A stretch of 31,706 bases of DNA from Allomyces macrogynus ATCC 38327 (Eukaryota > Blastocladiomycota > Blastocladiomycetes > Blastocladiales > Blastocladiaceae): assembly GCA_000151295.1 (NCBI GenBank), contig GG745380.1:197777-229482 (forward strand), written 5' to 3'. The notes below the pieces were generated by a model, which saw only the letters and a program-made list of their open reading frames with translations, searched no databases and was not told the DNA's origin. Positions within the stretch are counted from its first letter, which is position 1. Each line of letters opens with the position of its first letter. Shown here piece after piece: positions 29,650-31,706 of the stretch. The translations under genes were made by a program, and so were the position numbers.

Positions 29650-30880
29650 GTCCCGAAAATCCCACCAACAAGTCTGTTCCGAGCCATGATGGCACCAATT
29701 CGCCCTGCACATGCCAACTGGGCATGGCTCACGGTCGATCCTGCAACACAGCAACCCGCTGTTTGCCGTGGCGAATTGAGCCTAATTGGGTCCCTTGGCG
29801 CGTGCTTTAAACCAGGAAGTTCGCCGCTCGAAACGGCCGTGTTCTTGATCCCAGCAGTCTGCCAGTATTGGACCAACAAGAAGTCTGGTGGCCTAACTGG
29901 ACTTGCGCGGATACGCGACGTGACGACCGTCCTATTGGCCCAATCTCGTACCGCGTTCTTCGTAGCCTGCATATTGGGCAGAACATTGTCATCGTTTGTG
30001 CTCACGACGCGACGACTGCACGTGCGCCGCATTGCGTGGTGCCTGCAGGACGTGGATATTATGAAGGGCCGCGCTTTGGTCGATGCGATTGAGAGTACTG
30101 GAGGGTTTCCGGCCTCCGTAACCGAATTTGATGTGCGCGTGCTCGACAAGAAGTCTTGGGCCCTCAACGACGCAGGCGTCAACAAGACGACTTTCGTGGA
30201 CCGACTTGCTCGTCTCGTTGCAGCATGCCGCGTCCGCCATTTGACGCTCACGCATGATCGCCCCCACAGCGCACTGCAACAGTCTTTGAATGGTCTTCAT
30301 TTCCCTCCATTCGGATCCCAATTGTGAAGACTTTCTTGAAACTTGCGCTCCCCCAGTTGACGCTCACGACGCTCCGCATTCATCTCGCAGAGCAATGGGC
30401 TCGTGGGTTACAAGATCGCGTGCAATGGCCATCGTCTCTGCGCTGCATTGATCTCAATTTGCAGGATAGTGTTCGTGAAACTCAAGTGGCTCAATTATTT
30501 GCCTCTCTCGCTCGTGCTAATCTTCCGCACCTCGACACGCTCACCCTGGACTGTGTGCCCCTGTCCGAAGCGGTCACATCCGCCATGGTTTCCGTCTTTC
30601 GTCCGTCTCTGGCGGATCTTCGTTTTGGCGCTGCTCGTGGAAATGATGCGGACGTGGGCATCGTCTCCATTTTGGCTCTTCGTCGTTGCACTCTCATTGA
30701 TGGGCTCGCGGCCATATTCCCCAATCTCAAGTGGTTGCACTTTTTCCCAGTCGACCGCGACGTCCCCGCCATCGACCGTCGAGCGCTTGCTGTTAATGAG
30801 CTCCCGCGGCTCCGCAATCTCCCAAACTTCACAGACATTTCGCTTCGTGAATGGGGCGTGGTCGACTTGACTCTCAGTCA
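29650..30880 (+). pseudogene. 5'- and 3'-truncated F-box-like/LRR relic
   Basis: It lacks the F-box start; homology begins around MAPIRPAHANWAWLTV (compare AAIRTAPSQWHALTL in the 25175 gene). GSLG..., then GPISYRVLRSLHIGQN in another frame, VRRIAWCLQDVDIMKGRALV, GFPASVTEFDVRVL and ARLVAACRVRHLTLTHD follow. A stop and frame change fall at 30325-30327. From 30324 come WPSSLRCIDLNLQD, LPHLDTLTLDCVPL, FRPSLADLRFG and FPNLKWLHFF. It ends at FTDISLREWGVVD (about 30870), where sequence switches to a second partial copy. At least three frame interruptions are present. Confidence 0.75.
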
Positions 30881-30899
30881 ACGTGTTCTCGGTCGCTGG

Positions 30900-31522
30900 G
30901 GCGCGTCGCGATCACAACGACCGTTCCTCTAGGCCCAATTCCTTGCCGCGACCTGCGCAGTCTGTTTATTGGCCGGAACATCACGCCGCCATTTGTACTC
31001 GTAACGCTGCCGTAAGTGCGCCGCATCGCGTGGTCCATGCGGAACATGGACGTGACGGAGTGCCGCGCTTTGGTTGCCGTGTTTGCGGGTGCAGGCGGGG
31101 TCCCTGACACTGTGACCGATGTCGATCTGCGCTTGCCGATGGGCACCACGTCTTGGGGCATTGTCGTGAACTCCGTCGTGGGACGACTTGCTGATCTCCT
31201 TGGACCGGCGTGATCCCACGGCTCCACCCCCACGCGAATATCACAGATCTCTCGTGAGTGGGGCATGATGGCCACGGACGAGACCGTGTTCTCGGCGCTT
31301 ACGTCGGCCGTGTCAAATTTGCAGCGCCTGATTGTGTCGAACAATTGCTGGATCAACAACACCGCCGTACCGCTGCTTCTGCGGTTGATTGAGCATGGGA
31401 ATGTTGTGAACATTGACTTGAATGGGACGCTCGTCGATCGCTGCGGGCGCGAGCGGGTGGCCGCGGCGATCAGGATGGCGTGGCAGAAGCGGTGTGCGGC
31501 CACCGTTGTGGATAGGTCGTGA
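30900..31522 (+). pseudogene. second F-box-like/LRR relic with internal deletion
   Basis: It restarts at an early family block: LGPIPCRDLRSLFIGRN, then TAA at about 31012, then VRRIAWSMRNMDVTECRALV and GVPDTVTDVDLRL, the same portion seen at 29940-30220 in the neighbouring relic. After RLADLLGPA (TGA at 31211-31213) most of the LRRs are missing. From about 31225 the C-terminal end resumes: NITDL/SREWGMMATDE (one frameshift), LQRLIVSNNCWINN, NVVNIDLNGTLVD, and TGA at 31520-31522. The LREWG block thus occurs at the end of the first relic and again here. Confidence 0.7.
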
Positions 31523-31706
31523 CGTTAACAATGCAGAGACGCAGAGCAAGACAGTAAGGAATCGATCGCATCAAAACATACAGTTTGCTTTCTTGTCTTT
31601 CGCCTGTAGTTCATCGTGTCACGGCTTCTTTGTGTCCTGACGCTCAAATCAACCCGTCGCCGAACCTCATATCTTTGCAACATAGCTTCGTCCTGGTCCC
31701 CGCTGA
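31523..31706. other. window end, nothing seen
   Basis: A short flank after the LRR relic without recognisable features. Confidence 0.4.

Noticed and set aside
1..31706. CRISPR arrays, bacterial operons or viral genes
   Set aside because: No spaced direct repeats of that type were seen, and the genes are spliced eukaryotic genes.

Overview
The window looks like nuclear DNA of a GC-rich, intron-containing eukaryote. Genes carry short GT-AG introns of about 60-83 nt, with donors mostly of the form GTACGT, GTTCGT or GTGCGT and CTGAY-like branch sites. Housekeeping genes have strong Kozak contexts. The gene mix suggests a zoosporic fungus of the Blastocladiomycota or chytrid type: fungal-style Mam33, eIF3b, EMC3, an RPA3 gene with small exons, an FIBP homologue and an expanded F-box-like/LRR family. 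That placement is inference; no rRNA or other marker in the window proves it.

Layout. 1-2070: a type II serine tRNA on the minus strand with anticodon ACT, a decayed stretch resembling the end of a non-LTR retrotransposon, then about 1.1 kb with no convincing gene. 2071-5219: a SAM-dependent methyltransferase (-) head-to-head with a three-exon FIBP homologue (+). 5410-5955: an internally deleted LRR pseudogene. 6378-12634: a housekeeping block of eIF3b (-, with an in-frame TGA), Mam33/p32 (-, three exons), RPA3 (-, four exons) and MsrB (+, two exons). 12847-20862: a cluster of F-box-like/LRR genes, with two intact head-to-head members and three broken ones. 21018-24571: a 3.55-kb pogo/Tigger-type DNA transposon with terminal inverted repeats, TA target duplication and an intact DDD triad. 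25175-26578: a third intact F-box-like/LRR gene, the parent or sister of the pseudogene at 19830-20862. 27238-29264: pyroglutamyl peptidase I (+) and EMC3 (-), tail to tail. 29650-31522: a truncated and rearranged pair of LRR copies.

How it fits together. The conserved genes are ordinary single-copy functions: translation initiation, mitochondrial matrix protein, DNA replication, methionine sulfoxide repair, ER membrane insertion and peptide processing. Between them is a fast-turnover LRR family, three intact and at least five broken copies in this window, showing nonsense changes, frameshifts, a 28-bp tandem duplication, internal deletion and segment shuffling. The transposon landed in the duplicated upstream region of one broken copy. 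The LRR family with its F-box-like N-terminus is the most biologically interesting content. Its role is unknown; by analogy it could supply substrate adaptors or recognition proteins.
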